Below, in pieces: positions 35,215-45,280 of a stretch of DNA of 64,000 bases (positions are counted from its first letter, which is position 1; every line of letters starts with the position of its first letter). Below the pieces are notes generated by a model, which saw only the letters and a program-made list of their open reading frames with translations, did not search any database and was not told the origin of the DNA. The position numbers and the translations under genes are program-made. Location: assembly GCA_030762175.1 (NCBI GenBank), contig CM060846.1:239124012-239188011 (forward strand), read 5' to 3'. The stretch is from Metallyticus violacea. Lineage: Eukaryota > Arthropoda > Insecta > Mantodea > Metallyticidae.

Positions 35215-36561
35215 TCAGATGGTGGTGATATGCTTTTGAAATATATCAATAAAATTAGTTTGCTTAGCAAAACAACCTCTTAACTGTCCATGGATTTGAA
35301 AACCCTAATATTATCAACTTTAAAAAAACAACTTAACTACTGGCCACTAAACTATAAATGATAATCTGGATAAAAGTACAATGTAATAACTATATAAGAT
35401 AATAAACAAGTAATTTTGGATTAAAAGAAGCAACAATAGATACTGCTGTATAGAAACTAAATGAATAAATATAAATTAGAAATGTAAAGAAAATTATGGA
35501 TAAAATAGCACATTCATTGAACAAATTTTAAATGTTTAGAATGTTTTAACTGTTAATTTATGTAATTTGAGGTAATAAAGTTGTACGGTAAAGTGCTTAT
35601 TTTATGTGGGATTTTGAATCTGAGTTACTTAAAAAAATTGCACTGAATTTGCAATAGATGGGTGATGCTGAGAGAATATTTCTGCATATACATCTGTCAA
35701 TGACTGTTTAATGGTAGCATTACTGGCTGCAAGTCTGGATTTCAATATCTGCTACAATAGAGATTTTCTGACTTAGGGAGATCTTGTTGTGGGTTCACCC
35801 ATTATTGTTAGCATAATTTAAGAGCTGCCTGATGTAGAGGTGGTGTCCCTTGGACCTTTAAAGCTGCATATTGGTGACTGGCAAAGTGTGATATATTGAA
35901 AACATGTTCCACTGCCTTATGCCGATGACGTTGTATGCAATGAAGGTAAAAGATGCTGTGGTCATTGCAGTCGGCTTTAGATCTCTAGGGTAGTTATACC
36001 AGAAGGAAAAATGGATATATTTTTCAGTGAAGAAGGTTGTGAGGAAGGAGCACAATAGAACCATCAGAGTGATGAGAATGATTTAATTTCATTCCATTCC
36101 TTATAGAAAAGCTTAGAGCCAGGCTGGTATATCTTGTAGAAAAACAGTATCTGGATTTGCACGTGAAGTGAGTCAAAGGCTGCTGCAGAGCATTGAACTT
36201 ATCCCTCATTTCTAGGATGTACCAGAATAAGGAATATAATGACCAAAAATATAATTATACATAATAAATTTTCACAAACATAGTGAGGTTTAGCACAAAT
36301 CCATGCTAAAACAAAAGATAAAACATACACCTTACATAGTATATGCCAGCATTTGTGCACTGCATATGAATACTATTAATTTTCAGTCACCTGCTGCAGC
36401 AATTATGTGGTATGCACTTTTACTTAATGTATATCTTTGTTTATTTTATATTTTTCATGAGACTTTATATTCGGTACCATACATGTTTGTTGGATTTTTC
36501 AACACAAACACAATAATACATGCATGCATATGTGTATGTGCATTTTTTCACATAATTATTC

Positions 36562-36564
<3 letters not shown>

Positions 36565-36606
<42 letters not shown>
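36565..36606. repeat. (AT)n microsatellite
   Basis: Twenty-one AT units in a row. Confidence 0.97.
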
Positions 36607-36609
<3 letters not shown>

Positions 36610-36898
36610 AAATGCGTTTCCTATACTTCTGTAGATGTTGTTAATGTTATTTAAAAGTGTTAAAATTTTGCAAAAAATTGCCCTTATTTGAATATTTTAA
36701 CATACAAAATATTTTTGTAAAAAAAAAATGTACATTTCACTATTCTTTGAAATTAAAAGAATAAGTCCTGTACATATAATGAATAATATTTTGTAAATGT
36801 TCACAGAATCTTTATTTTCACATACTCTGCTATATGTACAGAGGTAAGAACTTTGACAGCATATACCAAATTCCAAATCTATTTTATTATGCTGAAAT

Positions 36899-37243
36899 CT
36901 ATAATTTACTTCCAAATTTCTCCATCATGTATGTTATTAAAAATCCATTCACAAAATCTACTTCTGAGTGCAGGTTCATCCAATGAACAGGAAATTTCAG
37001 TTTGCTGAGAAAGACATCAAAATGATTTTTAGAGGAATGTTCTAAAGCATGTCCAATGTTATCTAGCGTTTCTTCTATGAGTACTGAATGTGAATATGTA
37101 TGGTTTATATCAAAAGTACTTCCCATTTCACATAATTTATTTACCAATCTATGAATTGAACTTTGATGTAGAAGTTGAATATCAGGAAATCTCTCTTGAA
37201 ACAATCTCCATACATCATGAGCAGATTCTGTACACACTGCCAA
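36899..37243 (-). pseudogene. possible transposase N-terminal (HTH) fragment
   Basis: The frame begins ESAHDVWRLFQERFPDIQLL, HQSSIHRLVNKLCEMGSTFD. The spacing resembles the N-terminal helix-turn-helix (DUF4817-type) of some mariner-like transposases, where a R-L-F-x-x-x-F-P block is followed by I-x-R-L-V-x-K-F-x-E-x-G-S. The rest (FDVFLSKLKFPVHWMNLHSE) also looks like protein but shows no catalytic motif. It is open for 114 codons, so a host gene piece is not excluded. The start is uncertain because a SINE-2 relic abuts it at 37244. Confidence 0.45.
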
Positions 37244-37340
37244 GGATGGCCAAAGTCATTAAGGTGTAAACTCATCAGTGTCCACCGCCTGTGGTGCCTC
37301 TGTAGTAAAAACAGGTGTTAAACACCATTAAAAAACAAAT
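37240..37340 (+). repeat. internally deleted SINE-2
   Basis: The head CCAAGGATGGCCAAAGTCAT TAAGG is joined directly to the 3' part (CAGTGTCCACCGCCTGTGGT, then AACAGGTGTTAAACACC). About 190 bp of the usual body is missing. Confidence 0.8.
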
Positions 37341-37464
37341 TTTGTGCACACATACAAATCATAAATAAAAACTATTTGGGGAGAATACTTGAATTGAACC
37401 ATATTAACAAAATTAATACACTGTATAATGCTGCCTAATAAATACTTCACAACACAGAAGGACA

Positions 37465-37645
37465 TAACCTCAACTGATGTATTCACATTTCTTACACTAT
37501 ACTCCATTCACTTACATAAAAGTAAGACGTGTTTTGGGAGAGTCTCTCCCATCTTCAGTTGCTGACTGAACCTCCGCTACTCGAAACTTTTTATGTAAGT
37601 GAATGGAGTATAGTGTAAGAAATGTGAATACATGAGTTGAGGTTA
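37465..37645. mobile_element. foldback element / long near-perfect hairpin
   Basis: The arm at 37465-37523 (TAACCTCAACT, TATTCACATTTCTTACACTA, TACTCCATTCACTTACATAA) is repeated in inverse complement at 37586-37645 with only one or two differences over about 58 bp. The 62-base loop holds a smaller palindrome, GGGAGAGTCTCTCCC, at 37537-37551. The ends read TAACC...GGTTA, compatible with a TA-targeting MITE. No coding capacity. Confidence 0.85.
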
Positions 37646-38899
37646 GATTGCCACTCCATTGTCAACAGCTTTGTAAGTACCATAATTACACAAGGACATG
37701 TTCGCATGTTCCCAGAATTAAACTTACATTGGCCTCTATCTGGCTCTCTTATCAGCTTTTAAGTGTGGAATGAGATGAGAACTGCAGAACTTGGCCAATT
37801 ACACATGGAGTGGTCTCTACAAATGAAAAATCACCCAATATTTATATTTATGGTCACTTAGAGAAGGAATTCCTTCAGAACCTCTTGCACCATTATCAAC
37901 CTGTTCTAGTCCATGCAGCTTCAGTAGATCTCCATACAAAAGAGAAAGCAGAAACATTTATATCACACCCATATTAACTACATTTTTATTGTAAATCTCA
38001 TTGAACTTTCTTACAACATTTTATAATTATATTTTCTTGAATGTGCTATATTTTGCCTCCCTGAACTTTGATTTCCACGTACTTTTTATAACATCAGTGA
38101 AGAAAGGTTTCCACTAACTATCTACCATGCTCATGCTGCTTGTTTAACTTCACTCTGCAAACTGACAAAGAAGCTTAATTAATAAATGCATTCTTTAGAA
38201 CAATATTTTCCATTATTGCAGTGTATTCATTCTTTGCCTTCATGCAGCTAGCCACCAAATCTCTCTATTCCTTTCTATTCTACTATGCATGTGCCATACA
38301 ATGAGGCATATTTCTTGTAATTCCTAGAAGTTAAAATGGAAACACTGCCTCTAGTGCTCCCCCCTCATTTCTAAACAGCAAGTTGAAGCATTGAAACTGG
38401 GTGTGCATCTGAAATATATTTTGCACTCCCCTTTTTGCTTTAGAACAAGGTAATTTACTTAATTTCCTCATAAGTTTTGTAATGCTATGTAGTGTATAAC
38501 TTTTTTAATATTATATTAATACAATAATAAGCAGATATTAATTGCATGTTAAACATCTAAAAAGGTGTTGAAATGCTTGAGGCTTCATTAATGCAGCCTG
38601 TGATTAATTAATCAATTTTATGGCTGAGTATTTGGATAGAAGCTAACAGACTCTCCTTAGATATTGATAAAAAAGTATGATTGCATTACGATTTAGACGA
38701 AACAAGTTAAAGCTCTCTACGGTTTTAGGCCAAAGAGAATTTGATTCAATAAAATAATAAAGCTTTTAGAAACTTGGACAGTTTCAAACTGTACATTGGA
38801 TATGAAAATAAACAAATTGGCCAAAAACTATGCCATTCGGATCTCTATGACTGTATATTGCATCTTTTTAATAGTGCTTATTGACTGTTTTCACTACCA

Positions 38900-39148
38900 A
38901 GATATTATTGATGATGCATCGCTGATGACACCTGAAATGAAATGAGAATTTGGAAAAGTATTTTTAGGAAGAGCAAGAATGTTCCAGACCTAAGTTTAGG
39001 TTACCCTTCTGGTATTTGCATTTGATGTGAACGGAGGTAAACATGAAAAAAAACCTCAATAAGGGTGGATGGAGCAGATGGCAGGGATTGAAGCCCAGAT
39101 CTCCCATTCATGAGTCCATGCATTACTGACCTCTGCTATCTTTGTTGG
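38900..39148 (-). repeat. SINE-2 copy, old, minus strand
   Basis: A diverged reverse SINE-2 body (CTGATGACACCTGAAATGAA, CCTAAGTTTAGGTTACCC, AAAACCTCAATAAGGG) ends in the head region near GACCTCTGCTATCTTTG. The tail end is degraded. Confidence 0.72.
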
Positions 39149-39185
39149 TTATATTATTGTTATGTCTAGTGAGTTCTAACCCATC

Positions 39186-39474
39186 GGTCCTGGTGGTGTA
39201 GTGGTTACCATACTTGCCTCCTAAACCCAAGATCGCGGGTTCGAACCAGGCCGGGACCGATGGATTTTTTTCGGGCGTAAAAATCGTAAGTATGGCTTCC
39301 TTCGGAAGGGAAGTAAAGCTGTGGGTCCCGTGTCGTACATTTACGGCCCGAAAAAGAACCTGAAAGAGAGGCCTCTGAGCAAAATTTGTCGGCCGTTTCA
39401 CGCCCTGAGTTGAATGGGACGCTGATGACCTGAGATGTTAAAGAGCGTCCATAAATAAATCAATCAAAAAAAAA
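39186..39474 (+). repeat. SINE-1 copy with 11-bp target duplication
   Basis: Well-preserved full-length copy: GGTCCTGGTGGTGTAGTGGT head, T-arm GCGGGTTCGAACCAGGCC, body, and tail GATGTTAAAGAGCGTCC with ATAAATAAATCAATC. GAGTTCTAACC is found at 39171-39181 and again at 39475-39485. Confidence 0.93.
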
Positions 39475-39877
39475 GAGTTCTAACCTCCAACATCTCCTTC
39501 TGCAGTCCATCACCAAAAGCAATAGTGGTATTTTAATTTGAAAAAAAAATTTGTATACCAAGTCTACTTGCAATAAACAAATCATAATTACATTAAAAAT
39601 CCTAATTATTTTCATGTAGTACTTCATAAGAGTGAATATTGTTCCTAGAGAAACATAAGTGTTTCTTAAAAAGCATATGCCAGTAAATGTATGTGGGCTG
39701 TTCAATAAAGAATGATCATAAACTTTTTACAGGCATAATTTTTCATGCTAAAATCTACTGCAGAATGTTTTATTTGCTCATAATGTACATGTGGTACTTT
39801 TTTCTTTGTTGCCACTTCCAGTTCTTGCCTGTGAGAGTTGTGCAAGTTGAGACCTGTTCAGTTCTGCGTATAGCATA

Positions 39878-41170
39878 ATGGAGGTGACATGTAATAAACA
39901 CTACACTTCTCTGAAATTTTGCTTTTGTCTTAACAAATCTTCAGCTGAAGCCTATAAAATTTTACAGCAACGCTATGGACAGTTTGTCCTTCCCAATGAC
40001 ATAGCTCAAAGATGGTTTAAAAGGTTTAAAGAAGGGAGGCAATCATTTTCAAAGAAAGTTGGACCTGGCCCTCCAGTTTGTGCCCTAATGAAAGAAAACA
40101 TTAACACTGCTGCTGACATTGTGAGAGAAGATTGTCAGATAACTTTAAGAACACATTCAGAAATTCTGAAAATTTCACTGGATGCCACTCACATGTTGGT
40201 AAATGGAAAGTTGCATGAGACAGTTTGTGCACAATGTATTCCAAGACTACTGATACCCGAACAAAAGGATGTTTGCATACAGGTGAAGATGGTGTTACAA
40301 AATGGTGCAGAATTTCTTTCAAAGGTAATCACTGCTGATGAAACTTGGTTACATCATTTCGACTCTGTTACTCCTGGTGGTCTAGTGGTAACCATACTAG
40401 CCTCTTAAACCCAAGATAGCAGGTTCAATCCTAGCCAGGGTGGATGGATTTTTACAGTGTAAAAATCCTAAATATGACTTCCTTCTGAAGGGAAGTAAAA
40501 GCCATGGGTCTGTGTCATAGATTTATAGTTGGGGAAAAAAAACCTCAAACCTGAAAGAAAAGGCCTCTAAGCAAAATTTACAGGCCTTTTCACACCCTAA
40601 ATTGAATGGGATGCTGTTGACCTGAGATGTTAAAGAGCTTTCGTAAATAAAACAAATGAAATCAAAATTTTGATCCTGAGACCAAGCAGCAAAACTCTAT
40701 GTGGAAATTTCTATCTTTAAAAACACCAAATAAAGAAAAAGTAGTTGCTTCTGATGGAATGGTCATTTAATTTTTTATATTCGTGGAATGCTTTACCAGC
40801 ATGTCATACCTGCACACACAACTGTAACTGGGAAATACTATCTGAAAACTTTGCAAGGCTATATCACACACAAAGGCCACATTTGCATGGAGCAAGCTAG
40901 ATGCTATATCTCACAAAAATCAATGTGATGTTCCTCATCCTCCCTATAGTCCAGATTTAACCCCATGTGACTTTTTTCTTTTTCCTAAATTGAGAACACC
41001 TTGATGGGAGGCATTTTTCATTATCAGAAGCAGTGATGAAGGCTGTAAAGGAGATTCTGAGGATGTGTCAAAAAGTATTTTTTAGCATGTCTTTGAAGAC
41101 TTGCAGAAATGCTGGTACATTGCATCCAACAGGGCCTACTTTGAGAAGGATCATCAAAATTATGAGAATA
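39878..41170 (+). pseudogene. mariner transposase, broken
   Basis: N-terminal HTH part: KFCFCLNKSSAEAYKILQQR, DIAQRWFKRFKEGRQSFSKK. Then ITADETWLHHFD at about 40330-40363 carries the first catalytic Asp in the family's T-G/A-D-E-T-W motif. The frame is cut by the SINE-1 and resumes near 40668 (FDPETKQQ-like). The block PHPPYSPDLTPCDFFLFPKL near 40930-40990 carries the third catalytic Asp. The H-D-N-A block with the second Asp is not recognisable. Frameshifts and stops follow the insertion. The D,D34D-type family assignment is from these motifs. Confidence 0.88.
40368..40666 (+). repeat. SINE-1 copy inside the mariner transposase
   Basis: Head CTCCTGGTGGTCTAGTGGTA, SINE-1 body, and tail GATGTTAAAGAGC. 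The flanks ATTTCGACTCTG (40356-40367) and ATTTTGATCCTG (40667-40678) match at 9 of 12 positions and both encode the same transposase residues (F-D-P/S), so they are an eroded target duplication. Confidence 0.88.
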
Positions 41171-42220
41171 AATAAAATATGTTATCAGAAAAAAATATGA
41201 CCATTCTTTATTGAGCGACCCTTGTAGACTTTTATCCAGGCAAGTTGAGGAAACAGGCAGTACAGGGTACATTAAAGAAACTAAGAGAATATTGTTAGGA
41301 ACTTTTCCAGATCATTTAATCATGCTAGTTTAGTATGTTAATTTTCTAATACCTTGTTTTCGTATCATTAAAGGCAGAGTTTTGAAAAATTTTACTTTTT
41401 GTTGTAAATGATTTTCAATGGTTTAGGCTTTGTTTAAAAAACTGCAGAAAGCAGAAATAACTTGCAGCGTAATATGAGCATATTTATTCTTGGTGTTCAG
41501 TAAATAATGTAAATTATTTTGAGAAATTTAAAGTTTTTTGCACTTTTTGTCACCAAGTGCAGTAACATTTTTAATGTATGCACATTAGTGCCAGTATCCT
41601 GTTAAAATTTGCAAGTACTATTTACTACCAAAATTTTGGAAATTAAATTTTGACAGTGTAAATGAATTCTTATTCAATTGACTGTTAATTTTTAACATGA
41701 ATTTTCTCAAAACAAGCAAAATGCTTCAAAACTAGTTTCATCTTGGCAGTTTTTCTCAACAGAAATTGGAATCCAAGGCACTTGGTTCAAAATCTTACCC
41801 ATTCAATATAACAATGTTTGTGGTTTGCAGGATATATTCTAGCCATATACTAGTTGATGGAAGTGTTGATTTGTTCAGATAATGCTTATGGTGAAGTAAT
41901 TTAGAAGAAAAAGTACTCTTTGAAGCTGAATAGCTAATTTTAGGGCAATCTAGCGCTAAATCGCTTGAAATCTTTCTAACTGCTATTTCTACATGTTAAT
42001 TTGTGTGGATCTGACTATGTCAGGAGAATACCACCATATTCTTATAAAAAAAAGCTTTGGAATAATTCCTACAACTATAACCAACAGCTATTGGTATTCC
42101 CTGGCTAAATTAATACACATCTGGCCATTCAGCTAATGACAGTTCAATTCAGTTTATTAAATACCTGTGGAAGTTACAGGCGCCTTTGGATATTGTCAAT
42201 TTCTATACATACAAGAATCA

Positions 42221-42708
42221 TTCAAGGTTGACCAAGACTTAATTTTTGACAGGAAATGTACATAGAAGCACCACACTATGTAAAGTATTGCCCATAAAAT
42301 TCAGACACTATTCCCATTATTTTGAAAGTTACTGGATGCCTTTGGCAAAAAAAGAAGTGTGGATGGGTGTCATAAACATGCAGGACATCAGTTCATTTGT
42401 TACCAACTCCCATATTGGATTGTTGACTCCATTGGTAGACTCTTGCCCATGATAGTGTTTGTTCACCATACTGTGCTTGCAGTCTATGCCAAATTTCAGC
42501 AGGTTTCACCCTCTTCTTCACAGGAAATTTCCAAAGCAACAGATGCACTACTTGCCGTCATATTTGTTTACACTACTGCACATGAGCAGAGTGCCATTGT
42601 AAAGGCTCATGGTCATTGGTAAGAAATCATGGTCTATCCTGCAGTAGTTATACAGCTCTATATCTATTCTTTAATTTTTTTTATACAAAAGTCTTGGTCA
42701 ACATTGAA
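42221..42708. repeat. inverted 20-bp repeats flanking the candidate exon
   Basis: TTCAAGGTTGACCAAGACTT at 42221-42240 reappears as AAGTCTTGGTCAACATTGAA at 42689-42708, an inverse complement with 19 of 20 matches. The arms lie 88 nt upstream and 70 nt downstream of the exon at 42329-42618. They could be ends of an old element or intronic pairing arms. Confidence 0.7.
42329..42618 (+). CDS. candidate internal exon of plus-strand host gene
   Basis: The frame is open for 96 codons plus 2 bases, bounded by an acceptor-like CCATTATTTTGAAAG and a donor TTG|GTAAGA. The product reads LLDAFGKKRSVDGCHKHAGH, QFICYQLPYWIVDSIGRLLP, MIVFVHHTVLAVYAKFQQVS, PSSSQEISKATDALLAVIFV, YTTAHEQSAIVKAHGH. It is rich in hydrophobic helices, perhaps HEAT-like, but no family is recognised. 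It starts in phase 0 (fits the micro-exon) and ends with two bases of a codon (fits 49526). It has no transposon motif. Confidence 0.55.
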
Positions 42709-43654
42709 CAACCTAAGTAGTTATATATTTACAATTTTGTCTTATAGAGCTTTAGCTATAAATTTTTACAATAATACAGATTTTTTTCTATAAGATAACA
42801 TTTCAATTTGTATTTGAATGGTTTATCCCCTTGCAATTGCTTAATATGATTTGACAGTATGTTATATAGAAGAAGAAGTCATATGTTTGTCAGTCATTCT
42901 CATGTTGTTCTTAATCTATAAAAATATTTTTTCTGGTGTTATATTTATGGATATTGTTATTTTTAAAGGATGTTTATGAACAGCAAACAGTATTGCTTTG
43001 TATACATATAAAGAATAAAGTAAGTACCTGTGTTATTTTCATTTTGGCTGAATCTAACCAATGCAATTGTTTAAAAATGTTAAATGAACATTTCTAAGTG
43101 CTATTAAAGAATAATAGTATTAGTATGATATTACCAAAAGAAATTGTGAATAGTGGTCTTCATGAGAAGAGAAGAGAATCACAGAAACTATTTCACTGCA
43201 TCTATATAAAATAACTTAATAATGGCAATGATGATGAAAAATTCCTGTTACAAGTTCTGCTGATTATGCTATTAGCTGCCTCAAGTTAAAAACTAGTACA
43301 TACTGGGATCAAAAGTGAAGATGTTTTTAATTCATTACATTCTCTTTACTGTAATGTTGGGAGTATTACATTGGCTTATCACATCTTCAAATTACAACAG
43401 ACATACTAAGTAATACAGACTCAGAAGTTAAGTGCAAGCTATATGTATAACCATCAGTCATTTACCCGAGTAGTCAAACTATAGGTTATATGTTATTATA
43501 TGTTGTTGTCTTAGGATCAAAACATCAGAGAGTTGCTTTCATGAGCATGAAGAGGATGGATGTGTAGAGTGAACTCTCGCAAGTGTGGGAAAGAGGGGTG
43601 TCGCACTGCAGCTGTAAAAAATAAGAAATGGGCTGTTCAACAGATGAAAAGTCA

Positions 43655-43947
43655 GTCCTGGTAGTGTAGTGGTAACCATACTTGCCTCCTAAACCCAAGA
43701 TCGTGGATTCAATCCCGGCCAGGGTCAATGGATTTTTTTGGGCGTAAAAATCCTAAATATAGCTTCCTTCAAAAGGGAAGTAAAGCCGTGGGTCCCATGT
43801 CATACATTTGCGGCATGTAAAAGAACCTCAAGCCTGAATAAAGAGGCCTCTGAGCAAAATTTGTTGACCATTTCACGCCCTGAATTGAATGGAATGCTGA
43901 TGACATGAGATGTTAAAGAGCATCCATAAATAGTCCAAAAAAAAAAA
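43655..43947 (+). repeat. SINE-1 copy
   Basis: Full-length copy: AGTCCTGGTAGTGTAGTGGT head, body with GGGCGTAAAAATCC, and tail GATGTTAAAGAGCATCC then an A run. No clear target duplication is seen. It lies at the left edge of the LINE relic that follows. Confidence 0.9.
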
Positions 43948-44056
43948 CCACAAATATCCAAAAGTACAGATAAAGAAAAGGGCCTAAAGGGATAAGTTTC
44001 TGGAAAGTGCTAGTGTTGGCAGTTATATTAGTAATAGAAGGAATGGATCAAACCCA

Positions 44057-45280
44057 GAACCATTAATGGAGAAAGTGAAGGATATGTTTAATTCAATAAC
44101 AGAAGGTGTAAAGGAAATTAAAAGCAGGGAGGCAAGAATAGAAGAGAAAATGTAGAAGAGTACGGAAAATATAAAACAGAAGATTAAACGGCTAGAAGGA
44201 GAAGGAGGAGAGTTAGCAGAATAGACTCCTGGAGAATTAGACGAAGAGGTGCAAAATCGAGGCCAATATTATTTAAATTGGTCACAGTGAATTTGAAATG
44301 GAAAGTATTACAGAAAAAAAATAATGAGAAGTAAGAGTGGAATTAATAAATGAGATTAAATAAGCTAGGAATTAAGAAGGAAGAGCCTTTATGCATGGAA
44401 TACAGTTATGGATCATTGGAATCCTGATGACACAGCTTCAAGGTCAAGGAAAGACCAGAGGTGAAGAGAGGAAGAGAGAAGAAAGGGTAACAACCGGTGG
44501 TCAAGGAACAAGCATCCAGCTGAAGGGGGAGGAGTGTGTGGCAGCGAGCATGTTAATGACATCACCATCAAGAGTTACTTCACAGAAACAGCTGAGTGTG
44601 GTAGATGACATGCTGGGGAGGAGTGAAAGGGGAGACCCAGCTGGTCGGCAGATGGCCTGGGAGACAAGAGGTTGGAGTATGGTGTCATTGCCCTTGGTGA
44701 GTATTATTGAAATAGATGATGCCAAAATTTCAGGATTACAAGGACAAAGGCAAAATTAGAGTGCATATGGAAGAAATAGAAAATAAGCACTTAGAGGGTG
44801 ATTTGTGTGATTGTACAAGATTTTAATGTTAGAGTAGGAGAAGAGTAGAGTCAGCTGGGCAACAATGGCAACAAAATTGGAGGGGAGCAATTTGTTTGGG
44901 GTAGAGCAGGAATAATAGGGCTAATTGGAGTGAAGGTGGAAAAGAAAGTGCTCATTTTGTGGAAAATAAATAAAGATTTATATTGTATAATTGAAGAAGT
45001 ATGGATTAGAAATGAGATAACTCGCAGATAGCAGTTTCAATACTAAACATTTTTGGGAAAGGGTAGTAAGGAATTTTTGAGACAATTTGATAATTGTGCA
45101 GGGAAGGTGAGAGAAAAGTGGGGAAGAAAGTGATTAAAGTAAGGGAAGAGGATAGTTATATTGAAAAGAAGTAGATAGTGGAAAGAAGGATCTTATACAA
45201 GAGTGTTAAATGTATAGATCCTAAAACAACAAGCACTCCAAGAATAGCTGTATAGTTTGTAAAGTTAATGTGAGAGAATT
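44057..45280 (+). pseudogene. LINE relic: coiled-coil ORF1 end and endonuclease part
   Basis: At 44057-44240 one frame reads PLMEKVKDMFNSITEGVKEI, KSREARIEEKM and IKQKIKRLEGEGGELAE, a charged heptad-like coiled coil typical of LINE ORF1. Further on, LRVHMEEIENKHLEGDLCDC leads into DFNVRVGEEQ at about 44823-44850, the D-F-N-A-R-V-G block of an APE endonuclease. It then continues with FVWGRAGIIGLIGVKVEKKV. Stops and shifts are common. It could be the 5' part of the LINE-G family, whose other copies here lack this region, but overlap to prove it is absent. Confidence 0.6.

Larger units (their letters stand above)
39692..41224 (+). mobile_element. mariner-type transposon, split by a SINE-1
   Basis: Inverted ends match: TGTGGGCTGTTCAATAAAGA then ATGATCATAA at the left and, read inward from the right, CAAGGGTCGCTCAATAAAGA then ATGGTCATAT (about 22 of 30 positions). 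TA flanks both ends (39690-39691 and 41225-41226). Inside is a plus-strand transposase relic. A SINE-1 lies within the coding part. Apart from the SINE the element is about 1.24 kb, a usual size for mariners. Confidence 0.9.
33419..42328 (+). other. putative intron holding many repeats
   Basis: If the exon chain is right, this 8.9-kb intron contains two SINE-2 copies, a (TA)n tract, a transposase N-terminal relic, a shortened SINE-2, a foldback hairpin, another SINE-2, a SINE-1 and a SINE-split mariner. The parts not annotated separately (33419-34142, 34423-34942, 35215-36564, 37646-38899, 41227-42220) show no gene I can support. Confidence 0.4.

Noticed and set aside
35858..36209. Protein-like minus-strand frames
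   Set aside because: Two short overlapping frames with no motif. They may be an old transposon piece but I cannot support a family.
39186..39258. tRNA gene in the SINE-1 heads (also at 12780, 43655, 56223, 56590, 62920, 63255)
   Set aside because: The T-arm and B-box-like parts are tRNA-like, but the anticodon stem does not pair well and the same ~290-bp non-tRNA body follows every time, with target duplications. These are SINEs.
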